DNA of 64,000 nucleotides from Azorinus chamasolen. Lineage: Eukaryota > Mollusca > Bivalvia > Cardiida > Solecurtidae. A program made the position numbers and the translations under genes. A model generated the notes under the pieces. That model was not told the origin of the DNA and did not search any database. It was given only the letters and a program-made list of their open reading frames with translations. The DNA lies in contig OY755241.1 in assembly GCA_963576725.1 (NCBI GenBank), positions 77,977,003 through 78,041,002 on the forward strand, in the 5' to 3' direction. Positions 21,311-31,900 of the stretch are shown here, one piece after another (position 1 is the stretch's first letter; the number at the start of each line of letters is the position of its first letter).

Positions 21311-21459
21311 GGTTAAATAGCCCCTGATAATGCGTATATTTAGATTCAGAAGTCAGGGAAGAGAATCACTAAGACATGGTTTGTCTAGAACAATACATTT
21401 GCTGCTCAGAGGCTAGACTATAGATCTTGTCTGATATAGTACAATCACTTTTTATTTAG

Positions 21460-21551
21460 GTTGGAGCGGAAGTACTTCTACAGCAAAAGGGAAACCAGTC
21501 AAAGGCATCCAAAGCAGTACTTGTCACTTATAATTGATGGCATGGATCAAT
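21460..21551 (+). pseudogene. DGMDQ exon of the decaying spliced gene
   Basis: The acceptor 'tttttatttag' precedes 21460. The 92-nt exon reads LERKYFYSKRETSQRHPKQY then LSLIIDGMDQ, and the donor GTAAGG starts at 21552. The exon ends after one base of a codon, which is completed exactly by the exon at 22763. This exon has no stop or frameshift. The preceding exon (17238) ends in a different phase, so at least one further exon between them is expected. I could not locate it. Confidence 0.65.
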
Positions 21552-21886
21552 GTAAGGATAGTTTGGGAATGGAAAGCATTGTTGTTACAAAAACAATTCA
21601 TTCTTACTATTTACATTTAGAATGCTGTCGCAACTATGTTATTACATAAAGCATACTGTGAACTGCAAGTAATTTGGCATCTAATCAATACCAGTTTTTT
21701 CCGTGATGATACAATTTTAAAAGAAATACAGAATTAAAACCGTATGTCATGTAGTTGTGGCAGATGGTTAATTTTATGGTTTTCACTTTAATCTTTGAAT
21801 TCTTAATGTGATTGTTATTAATGTTTGTATATATCAACTTATTTCCAACAGGATTTAACATTGCAACCTGATACTTCTGATTTAAC

Positions 21887-22135
21887 CATTTACTCCATAA
21901 ATATATATTTCTTTCCCTTTGCAAGCAGAGTAGACCCAGATCAGACAACTTCTATGAGAGCCTCCTTATGAGGTGAAGGTCTGCTCTGGATGCTTAGGAA
22001 ATATAGATATGAATGTACAGTTTCTACTTAAATGGTTAAATAATAATGTGTTCATATATCATTGTAAAAATTAATCCAATAAAAATTCATGTCATTATTT
22101 CTTACATAAATATTGAAGGAGTAATGGATTAACAT
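21887..22135. mobile_element. Family F-like TTAA MITE, decayed
   Basis: It starts 'tttaaccatttactccataa', holds a degraded palindrome ('gcagagtagacccagatcag', 'gtgaaggtctgctctgga') and ends 'aggagtaatggattaac'. The inner block 'tcattatttcttacataaat' is shared with copies near 9115 and 10715. Confidence 0.5.
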
Positions 22136-22394
22136 TTTGATGATAGAAAGGAATGACCCTGTTAAAGTTATAAAAACAATCTGGTTTATTGCTTAAATAG
22201 GTCAATGGAGCTAAAACTATATTATAAAGAACATCTTCTTTAAACGGTATCTCCTCCTAGACTGCTAAATGAAGTTCGATAGAATATCACAGAAATGATA
22301 TTCAGGTGACCTGCAATAAAAATTCTTAAATCACTGTGCAGTTAATTGCATAAGTAGGTTACATTACCTAAAAATAGATTGAAGGTGGAGCACC

Positions 22395-22535
22395 GGCCAT
22401 TTCAGTAACTCCAGAAACAGATCTATCAAATTCATTCCCAAACAGAGCAGATCCTGATCAGATGGATCCTACAATAGATGGCTCTTCTGTTTGCAAATGC
22501 TTGAAAGGGGTTTATATGAAAAAAAGGGTTATGGT
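22395..22535 (+). mobile_element. Family A hairpin remnant
   Basis: The copy has 'gccatttcagtaact', the left arm 'caaacagagcagatcctgat' and the right arm 'tggctcttctgtttgcaaat'. It ends 'gaaaaaaagggtta'. The palindrome is partly deleted. Confidence 0.5.
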
Positions 22536-22762
22536 GCATTTATCACGACATCGGTTTAACCCTGAACCAAAGGTAGTAATATGACTTTTAAAAGCTAAAA
22601 CTTTCTTATATAGGCCAAAATTAGAACGACTTTCCAGAACAGCAATGCTCTTGATATACAGTATTGATAAAACTTGGAAGTAAACAATAGTTTATAACAG
22701 CATGCATCTGTCCAGCTGACTTTCTTTCAAACTGTCACCAATGTCTACCATTTTCTTTTCAG

Positions 22763-22803
22763 CTAAATCCAATCTGTCACATTTTGCTGGGCGCCAAACA
22801 AAG
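22763..22803 (+). pseudogene. 41-nt exon completing the DGMDQ motif
   Basis: The acceptor 'ttttcttttcag' and donor GTAATT flank a 41-nt exon. With the last base of the previous exon it reads SKSNLSHFAGRQTK in phase 0. The join gives DGMDQ-SKSNLSHF, which matches the family pattern I recall (DGMDQ-xKxxLPHF). Two splice sites and a consistent phase across a 1.2-kb intron make chance unlikely. Further exons are not seen, because the Gypsy relic begins about 0.8 kb downstream. Confidence 0.65.
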
Positions 22804-22809
22804 GTAATT

Positions 22810-23630
22810 ATGCATCCACCAATAATTGCTATGTGGCTGTGGACATTATTAGTTCATCTGAGCAAAAGGTGTGGATAGTGAACTATTGTGATTGCTCTCT
22901 GTCCAGTACACAGATGTCTACAAACACCTTCTACAAACAATACTCCAAAAAATGAATTTCAATTAGAGATTGTCAACTTTTAAGTGTTATTTCTCAAGAT
23001 TACTCTTGGTTCAAAATTGCCTTTTGCTTGTAATATATATAACAAAATGTTTTGTTAGAAAACATTCTAACATAACTGATTTTGATACTGATTTTTCGGA
23101 TGGAATTTTCCATCATAGTTAAATGAAATAGTCCATTCTGATTCAGTATAAAAAGGGACAAGTTGCAAAACTAATTTGACACGGACAAACAGTACAGAAC
23201 CTGGTCAGATCAAAGGGCTTCTCTAGGAACCTTCGAACCAGTGTCTGCACAGCTTTTAAATATATGTAGGTGTCAATATTCAAGGGAAACTTATACTAAG
23301 TTAGACTGCTTATGCAATATTTTATCTAATTAAAATACTGCAGCCAGCATTGGATTTATATTCTATATGCGACTATATTAATCCTATACTTCGTCAATAC
23401 CCGTTTGTTAACAGGGTAGACTCAAATCTGCTGTAGGAGTTGTCTGATCAGGACCTGCTCTGTTGGCTTTTACAGTAATAGAGATACGATTCTACATTTT
23501 CTGTCATGGCCAAAAATTACTATGTTCATTTGCCATAAGAATAAAATATGTAATGAATAGTTATGATGAAAATATGTTTTACATTTATAAATATGCATAG
23601 AGTAGAGAGTTAAACATTTATTCAAACCAT
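22810..23630. other. Non-coding stretch with a hairpin MITE remnant
   Basis: There is no supported gene. At 23180-23260 and 23400-23470 there are weak family A/F palindrome remains ('acagggtagactcaaatctg', 'tgtctgatcaggacctgctc'). Confidence 0.45.
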
Positions 23631-23631
23631 G

Positions 23632-24095
23632 GTGATCCATCAAGAACATCGCCACTATGGATGGGCTAATTCTAACTAGATTTATGAGGTTTTGTATGAG
23701 GCAAACTGAGCATTGTAGCACGTGTTCTGTACTTTCTTTGCTCATTTCGGGCCAAAACAAGCTATCTTTCGCCCTTTCTAATGTTTTTGCAACCCCGAGG
23801 TGAATCATGTGATTTCGCAAGCCGCGTGAAATGAGCAACGTTTTACCTCTGAAAAGGAAGTTGTCCTCGACGGATAATTTGTCTGTGATTCCAGTACTCG
23901 CAAATTTCTGGTTTGCAGTCTGACCTTTCCCTGGGCCAACCTTCGAGTATAGTCTGTTTTAGAGATGGCATTTGCGGATCGTTTGAAAGCTCATGTCTCA
24001 AACTCACTAAACGCCTATCAGTGACAAACAGGTGTTTTTTCACCGTGTGAACATGTAGACCCAGATCTTGGAACAGAGAAGGGAACGTTTCTTTC
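23632..24095 (-). pseudogene. Ty3/Gypsy pol relic: linker and integrase N-terminus
   Basis: The minus strand reads MKETFPSLFQDLG, then VKKHLFVTDRRL, DPQMPSL, TILEGWPRERSDCKPEICEY and WNHR. After a frame change it continues into the integrase zinc-binding domain: HLGVAKTLERAKDSLFWPEM and, further on, VLQCSVCL. The catalytic core of integrase is absent; similarity stops near 23632. The reading frame is broken around 23838. Confidence 0.75.
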
Positions 24096-24105
24096 ATATA
24101 ATTGG

Positions 24106-24419
24106 AAAAGTAGTAAAGTCAAGCAGGCAAAGCCACATACAAGACGCAACCACCACCAAAACACCGATAGACAGCATGCTATACATACACAACCACACAC
24201 CCAAACGCACACACACGAGAGATGACCACAGAAAACACAGACACACAAGAACCAGGGACAACCAATGCAAACACGAACAAAATCACAAGCACAAAGACGC
24301 AAAGCAAACAAAAGGAAGGGTGACAAAGAGAGTACGGCCTTGGCACGGTCAGTAGCAAAAACACCACTGGGGTTTAAAACGGTTTACGGACGTCCTAACC
24401 TCACACTTCTCTCAAAGTC
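24106..24419 (-). repeat. Penelope tail nested in the Gypsy relic, subfamily 1
   Basis: On the minus strand it runs from 'gactttgagagaagtgtgag' through 'gaccgtgccaaggccgtact' and a GT-rich stretch to 'gcctgcttgactttactact' and TTT. It separates the RNase H part of the Gypsy pol from its linker and integrase parts, so it entered an already inserted Gypsy copy. It matches the tail at 14700-15262 better than the subfamily 2 copies. Confidence 0.75.
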
Positions 24420-25690
24420 GTTAAAGACAAGCGCAGGGGATAATGTCCTTTTCCGCTTACATGACGAACTGTAATACTGTATTTCTGCAGCTGTAGTAAC
24501 ATTCTCTGCAAATGAGGGTGTGCAGCGGTTTCAGCACAATTGAAGCAATTGGTTTATGATCAGAATGTACAATGATTTGATGTCCGTATTTGTATTGATT
24601 AAACCTTTTGCAACCAAATAAAATTGCGAGAAGTTCCTTCTCTATTTGTGCATAACCAGTCTCAGCTGAAGTTAAATGTTTTGATGCGAATGCTAAGGGT
24701 CGTCCATTTTGCATAAGGAACGCGTCCAATCCCGATTTACTAGCATCTACCTCAAGCGTCAGGGGCTCTGAAGAGTTGTAATATCATAGAACTGGGACAT
24801 TTTTTTATGATTTGTTTAACCTCAAAGAAAGATTTATTCTGCGGCTCGTCCCATAGGAATTCGGATTCCTTTTTCAATAGAGTGCCAAGTGGCCTCTGAC
24901 AGATTTGGCGCAAATTTTGCCAAGTAATTGACCATCCCGAGAAATTGTTCGAGCTTTCTGCGGGAGTCTGTGATTTCAATTTTCAAAATGGTTTCGATTT
25001 TTCCAGGATCCGGTTTAAGCCTTTGGCTACTAACGATATGTCCGAAAAAAATAAATTCATTCACCCCTATGACGCACTTATCTGGGCTAAACCTTATTCC
25101 TTTTTCGCGTGCACAGTGCGTTTCTGAGATTTCAGTCGTGCTCTTCGTTTGTTCGACCATAGATGAAAATATCGTCAACGATAGATTATATGCCTGGAAA
25201 ATCCTCAAATATGTCATTCACTTTCTGCTGAAAGATGTCACCTGACGATGATATGCCAAAGGGAAACCTTATGTATTCATACCTCCCGAATGGCGTACCG
25301 AAACAGGTCAAATTTGACGATTACTCGTCGAGCCGAACGCTTCAATAAGCATGTGTGATATCAAGTATGCTGAAATGCGTCGCACCCGAGAGCTTTGACG
25401 TCACGTCATCTAACGTCGGTCTTCGAATGGCTTCGTTTAGAGCTTCATGATCAAACAGACGCGCAATTTTTGGCTTCCCCACGACAACAAATTTACCCAG
25501 TCCGTGGGTTCAGTGACCTTTGATATGCTGCCGTCCTTTTCTATTTTGTTCAGTTATATCTTTAATTTGGATCTAACAGCTTCAGGTATCCGACACGGCG
25601 GACAGACTACTGGCATCGCATTTTCCTTCAAGTTGCAAATGACATGAACCTGGAATGACGCCTATACTATCAAACAGTTGCCGTATTCGC
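24420..25690 (-). pseudogene. Ty3/Gypsy pol relic: reverse transcriptase and RNase H
   Basis: On the minus strand the order is as follows. First come a PPCRIPEAVRSKLK block and KVTEPTDWVN (about 25520-25640). KIARLFDHEALNEAIRRPTL and FSILDITHAY follow (about 25370-25480). The fingers/palm block RFPFGISSSGDIFQQ is near 25245-25290, then the catalytic SIVDDIFIYG and GHIVSSQRLKPDPGKIE. RNase H is represented by GRPLAFASKHLTSAETGYAQ, IEKELLAI and VHSDHKPI. Several stops and frameshifts interrupt it (for example within LNEAI and after HAY). The domain order is that of Ty3/Gypsy pol. Confidence 0.85.
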
Positions 25691-26440
25691 TCATGACCTT
25701 TCTTTTAGTCAGTGGGCTACTACCTAGGGGCTTTTTAGCATTTTCATGCTTGTGGGAGTCTACAGAGTATGTGAGTTTGATCAACTCTAGGTCAAGCGAT
25801 GATTGCAGACCTTTCAAGCAAGGAGATGTACTCTCTACAACATAAAAATGTGCATGAATCGCCCTACTGTTGTGTTTGCATTGCAGTGTAATTTTGCCGA
25901 GGATCTTTATTGTGTTCCCTGAATATGCAGTAAGCTTGCAGTCATGTGGCTGTAAGGGGCTTTGTAGGGAGAGTGAATGGAATACATTTTGAGAAAATGT
26001 ATTAACAGCAGTAGTACCTGAATCAATTTTGAATTTGATATGGTTCTGCTTTGGGCCAAGGTCAAGGGTAACAAACGACGGTCTGGTGAATGAGAAAGTG
26101 CTTACCTTGTCTATGTAGAATTCGGCAACATGATAGTCAATTTACTTCGGAAGTTCACTGTCTTTGAAATCAATGCAATGAATTTTTTTTTCTAGATTTG
26201 CACATGGATTGGAAATGGTTACGCTTCTTGCACTTATGGCATTGCTTTCCGAAAGCCGGGCACAGTCTTTTCTCAAACTTATGAAGTCCCACAGTTGTTG
26301 CAGTAAGTAGTGTATACGATAAATAGTTGGGCATCCAAGAGTACAAAAGTTGCTTATTTTTCGAGGTCCATGGCATTTTTTAGTAGAAGTGTTTAAATAC
26401 CATAATTGTGTTGGCATATACTTATTGTTAATTGATCTGG
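25691..26440 (-). pseudogene. Ty3/Gypsy relic: gag zinc knuckles and protease
   Basis: On the minus strand the first part has CNNCGTS (CCHC-like, with a stop just after) and CPAFGKQCHKCKKRNHFQSM followed by C. These are two zinc knuckles of a gag end. The protease follows near 26040, with FKIDSGTTAVNTFS. The D-S-G triad marks a retroviral-type aspartic protease. It continues to KKPLGSSPLTKRKVM before a stop near 25665. No LTR was recognised beyond 26440, so the 5' part of the element is lost. Confidence 0.75.
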
Positions 26441-26699
26441 TCTATGCCACCGGCAAAACACTCTTTGAGGGTCAGAAACTAGGTCAAAGGTCATGTCAGT
26501 GCAAAAATGTAAGGTTATCTCTATGTAGTGTGAAATTACTATTATTTTGACAATTTCAATTCATTTTGTGTATTTAATTCCTTAGATATGTCCCCACAAG
26601 AAGTGTAGAACTAATTCTAGCATACAAAGTGACATATGATGATTACAAGTTCGGAAAATGGCGTTTAAAGTATGTTTATTAAGTATGTTTATTGTATTT

Positions 26700-27492
26700 T
26701 ATCATACAGTATCATTAGAACTTGGCAAGTACAAATGTAATCTCAAGGTACTTTTGCGACACGGTATTTCACATCCTGAATTTTATGGTGATGTGATTTA
26801 CAAACTTCGTAAAATTATTGGACATACCCATTTTCTCACTTTGTTCATCAAATATATAAAACAATTCATTAAAAAGGGATATGATCCTGTATTACTACAA
26901 CACACTGCATGTTTGGTTGTGAACCCTTTTACAGTTGGCAATCACGCTGGCCTCTTTGCATGTACGCCGACAAGAAAGGTTTAGTACTCTATGAAGGCGA
27001 TCTCTTAAATCCAGAAATGGAAGGAGAACGTCGGATATCTGTACTATTTCATTTTTGTCGTACCCTTTATTACTTTTCTACAGTTACTCTGTTTGCAGCT
27101 CAATCATTGAGTACACTAGCGATAGGTGGATACAGTATGTTCAATTAAATGTTTTTTTGTTATACATGCACTTTACCACTGTATTTGCCGTCGCGGTTGT
27201 TGTAGATTAGTCGGAGAGGGGATACGTTTATTTACACTGTTTGTCTTTTAGGATGGGGATGGAATAAGGGTGAGGTTGGGCGCCCATAAACCGGTTTAAA
27301 CCCCCGGTGACTTTTGTCACCGACCGTTCCAAGGCGGTACTTCCATCTTCCTCCTATTGTATGTTTGTTTTGTCTTTGTGCGTCTCTTGTTGTTTTTTCT
27401 ACCTATGTACATTTGCTGTTTCCTTGTGTTGCTGTTCGGGCGAGTGTTTGTTCTGTATGTGGTGTTTCCTGCATGACTCATTTTTGTACTTT
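26700..27492 (+). pseudogene. Second Penelope copy: C-terminal end plus 3' tail
   Basis: Coding remains at about 26720-26995 read YKCNLKVLLRHGISHPEFYG, DVIYKLRKI and TACLVVNPFTV. They match the C-terminus of the copy at 12.2-14.7 kb. The 3' tail follows: 'gtactctatgaaggcgatct', 'ctcaatcattgagtacacta', the ACCGGTTTA landmark, the perfect hairpin GGTGACTTTTGTCACC (27306-27321) and the end 'cctgcatgactcatttttgt'. It shows directly that the orphan tails belong to Penelope. Confidence 0.8.
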
Positions 27493-28120
27493 GGATATAA
27501 ATCTGTGCAACTTATAGTTTCTTCACATGGATGTGTTTAGAAATGTTTAGATCTATGACAACATAATTACACTACTATTATAAGAAATAATAAGTGTCCC
27601 TTTCCCGTATATTCAATTTCGCTACGTGACCCATTCATTGTCGCTGTGCCTTAAACTACAAACGTGCAGTGCCATAGATCAAACACAACCATTGCACTAC
27701 CTTTCAGATAGGCGTTATGTGACATTCTGTCAATACATTCAGGTCACATTTATTAAATGTCGGTGTGGAGTATATGCAGTTCTCTGAGGTTGATGTGTAC
27801 TATCGATAGGCATCTCCAGCATAATATATGGAGACTTGAATGAATGGCATTGGCATTGTTAAAACAATATAATATTAGTTGGTCTAACTAGAAAATGATT
27901 GTATAAATGTTGTATTTTTTATCACACTTGCATGTTATACAGTAATTAAAGCTACTGTTTATTCTGATATTACTATTAGCAGGTCAGTCGTGGGTCTGTC
28001 GGTGTCTGTCGGCCTGTCATAATCATAATATTTGATTTGATATTAGAAATAATTTGTACGGTTTTATTTTATAAAATAAAACAGAATGAATGTCACGCCT
28101 GTTGTGTCCATCAATCGCCC
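27493..28120. other. AT-rich non-coding stretch
   Basis: Apart from a short GTCTGTCGGTGTCTGTCGGC tract near 27995, I see no structure. Confidence 0.45.
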
Positions 28121-28124
28121 TGTA

Positions 28125-28925
28125 TCAGGAGGGTCCCGGGTCAACTCGGCCCCTGAGTCAAATCGGCCTCGGGTCAAGTCGGCCCGCACATATTATTTCA
28201 TAATTATTTTTATGGTATATTATTTTTTATTTTGAATTACTTTAATATTTTGTTTCCCATAGATACCCGATACTACAGATACCAAAGAACGTATAAGGAA
28301 ACTTCTGAGTAACAGATAAGGATGCGTACCATGATCAGTTTCATTCTCAGAACAAAGCAACATTAGTAAACAACAATAATCAGAAAAAATAAGCACTTTA
28401 TAGATGCACGATACAAATACAATGCCAAATTGGATCCAAAATGACATTTTCACTCCCATAAATTGTACTTAATTACAGACAATCAATGAAACAGATAAGC
28501 CATTAATTATACTTAATTTCACTTCAAAAGTATTGATGCCGCTCATTTTCACACCTATTTGTTTTGTCTTATCAGTTTGATCTAATTAACCTGGTTACTA
28601 AATGTCAACTGTTTTATTCGTTAATCTCATGCAACACACTTATCAAATTTGTCCTCGTCCGCTAAATTTAATGGGTTATTACTGTCAAAAAGATTTGCAA
28701 ACTTTGTCTTAATTCTTCAAGGAGCCCACCGATCAGGATCTTCAATATTTGCTGCAGTTTATAAACTTTAATTGACGGTCGGGAAAAGGCCCAGTTGACC
28801 CGACTGAGACGGGCCGAGTTGACCCATCCCAAAACAGGCCGAGTTGACCCGGCCGACTTGACCCAGGCCGATTTGACCCGGCCGACTTGACCCAGGCCGA
28901 TTTGACCCGGATTCATTAGGAGTTA
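28125..28925. mobile_element. Element with inverted clusters of GGTCAA-TCGGCC repeats
   Basis: The left edge (28135-28190) has three copies of a 16-18 bp word, GGGTCAAnTCGGCC. The right edge (28780-28915) has at least seven copies in inverted orientation, as GGCCGAnTTGACCC. About 600 bp of AT-rich non-coding sequence separate the clusters. Inverted clusters of short subterminal repeats are typical of DNA transposon ends. No target duplication is clear, and open frames across the right cluster are artefacts. Confidence 0.6.
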
Positions 28926-28949
28926 TATTTGACCTTTGCATGGTTGGCA

Positions 28950-31900
28950 CATCATGAAAGTCGGCCAACGGATAAAACCACCCTCAACTTCTACAACCAG
29001 AGCCAAAGTAAAAACTGTTGACTTTAATCACTGTATATTTTGTCAGTCCGAAGATGTAAAAAAAGAAGTTGACTAATGTTAGTACACTCAAGTTATCTGG
29101 TGATGTCCTGAAACTTTCGAAAAATGACAGTGTTATGAGAGTTCGCCTAGCAGGTGTAAATGATTTGACAGCAGCCGAGGGGAAATACCACTTATAGTGT
29201 TTATCAAATTTCAGAAGAAAGTCTGTTAAACTATTAGGCACATTAGATGCAACTAGATAAAGCTATGCAAGAGCTCAAACATGTTCTGGAAGGTTTATCT
29301 CGTGGTCATGTTTATGACGTGGGTTCTGTTAGGAAGAGTTACTGTCGAAGAAACCAAGACTTAGATAAATGCATGACAAGTAAATATCAGACGCAGAAAC
29401 AGTCATTCCATACGGACGTGAAACGAAGTACTGGTGATAAATAGGAATTTCTGAGACCTTTAGATAAACAATGTTCTTTGTTATTGTACCCTGCAAGTGA
29501 AGCGCAGAATGTCATATCTAGGTCACTTGCTAAAGAATCTAGAAAACGAAACTTTGAAGCGTTTTTAATTGAATCTGGTTCTGAGACAGATACATCAAGT
29601 GACGACGATTCAATTCTGTTAGGACCATGTGAAAATAGTATTATACAAGAAAAAGTACATGTTGCCCTGAATATAAGAAATTATTTAAATGATATGATAG
29701 GACATGACTCAATTAGTTCAGGTTTTGATGATGATCACATCGAATAGATAATTCCTGAGAGTCTGTACATATTTCTACGCATTCTCTTTGGTGGAATGGC
29801 TTTGTTAGATGGCGGCGACGATGTAATTAATGCAACTGCGAATCGTAGAGTGCAGTATTGCTCAGGACATTTTCGGTCTTTCCAATGGTACCAAGCTAAC
29901 GCCCAAACATTTAGGTTTAGGTCTAGCATTGCACCAGGCAACTCGTTCAACGGCGTTTGTTAAATCGTTTAATGCTGCTAACCACACTATAGGAATTAAC
30001 ACAATCAGAAGGATTGATAACGCAATAGCCAATAACATAGTGGAAAAGTATGTGCAAAACGGAGGTGTATATATCCCAAGTAATATTGAGCAGGGGAATT
30101 TCGTCCACTGCTCTTGTGACAATATAGACGTCCTAGAGTCTACACTGGATGGTCGAAATACATTCCATAGTACACAAATGGTTTTGTGGCAGCGACAATT
30201 AACAGAAAATTCGGATATCTTGCAACTGCAAGATGATGATAGTAAACTAAGATTACAAAATAGTTGTAACAATGAAGCAATGAAGAATCTCCACGAGTTG
30301 CACAGAGCGCATCTTCCACATTGCAAAAGATCTCGGCCAGTGCAAGCTGCTGATACCATTGATACTGAGCAGAGGTTCTCAGACATAAATGCGGAATGTG
30401 TAGATGCCAGTGTAAAAGACATGGGATGGCTGTTAACGAGACAAATATACTCGAAAGAACAGAAGGTTCCAGCATGGAGAGCATTTAATGAGTCATATCA
30501 GCTCACCTATGACAACGATTGGAATGCTCCCAATCCTACAAGCACCAGCAGGTGACTATGATACAGTAACCACAGTAATCGATAGATTTGTAGCCATTTC
30601 AAACCATCTAGGCCAAACCTATACTGTGATCACTGGTGATCAACCGCTATATGCAAAAGGGAAAGAGCTTACTTGGGCCAATCAAAAAATATACAAAAAC
30701 GTAATCCAACTTGGGGGCCTTCATGTTTGTTTCAATTTCTTGAAAGTCCTAGGTCAACACATGGAATCAGCTGGTCTTGATGCTATGTGGGTTGATGCTG
30801 GTGTTTATTCTCACAACGTTACTGCAAACATGCTGGAAGGTAAGGCATACTACAGAGCAGTAAGGGCGCAAACTTTGCCTTATGATGCTCTATGGCGACT
30901 AAGGTGGAGAATGTTCAGATCCTGGTTGAAACAAAATTCTGATGGTAATCCCCAGAGACCTTCCTACCTTGCCGTGGTTCTGGGGCTTAATTGCCACAGG
31001 GGATGTTTTTGTTTATTTGACGGAGATTATCCCCTCTGCCAAGAACTAAAAGGAAGGCAGGTCGGTGGTTTTGATCCCATGCACTGCTTCGCAGCGCATG
31101 AGATTAGCCGAAATCATCTTCCTGATGTCATCCCTCATCATCATGTCATCTCATCATTCATCGGCGCTATATGACCTATTCTGTGTCGCAGTGCCGTAAA
31201 ACCCAACTCACTCACTCTGATGGTAATAATAGAAACCTTGAACAGATAGAAGATTCATCTAGTCAGCTGGCTAGTGTCTACAGCACTTCTGAGATTACTG
31301 GATATGACCAGGGCGTACTAGACAAAGCTAAGAAGCTTTCTAAGGATATTCGGAATGTTGATTTGATCGGCCAGATGGGCGAGTTTGACAAGCAGTTTGA
31401 TAAATAAACACTATGTCTTTTGGAAGACATATATGGATATAGTAGAGATACTGCTTTGGTTTATCCGTGCCGAAAGGGAAGGGAACTGGAAGCTTCATCT
31501 TCAAGCATTTGCTGCCATGTTGCCCTGGATGACAGCATATGATCACTTAAACTATGCACGCTGGGGACCAGTGTACATTGCCGAAATGAAAGATCTTGAA
31601 AACAGAGCCCCAGACGTTTACAAGGAGTTTATGAATGGAAATTTCGTTCTAAAGAGAAGCAATAATCACTTCAAATTCCCACAGATCAAGCCACAGAATG
31701 GATGAATAAAATCTGCAGAATGAACAACGGAATCATAGGCATTACAAGAAATGACCAAGATGGAGACAACTTTTGTATAACATGGGCATTTCGCTCAAAT
31801 ATATCACAGAAGATGAGAGCTCTCTATGTAGACATTTGAGATGATGATGACGATTTCACATTTACAAGGACTGGCTTCCAACAATCACGTGTAGAACTTG

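Noticed and set aside
28668..28968. Repetitive minus-strand open frames (GQIGLGQVGR-like)
   Set aside because: They only translate the GGTCAA-type repeats at the element's right edge.
29862..30484. Long minus-strand open frames
   Set aside because: They lie opposite the uncharacterised pseudogene, whose plus-strand translation has clear family-like blocks. The minus frames are shadows.
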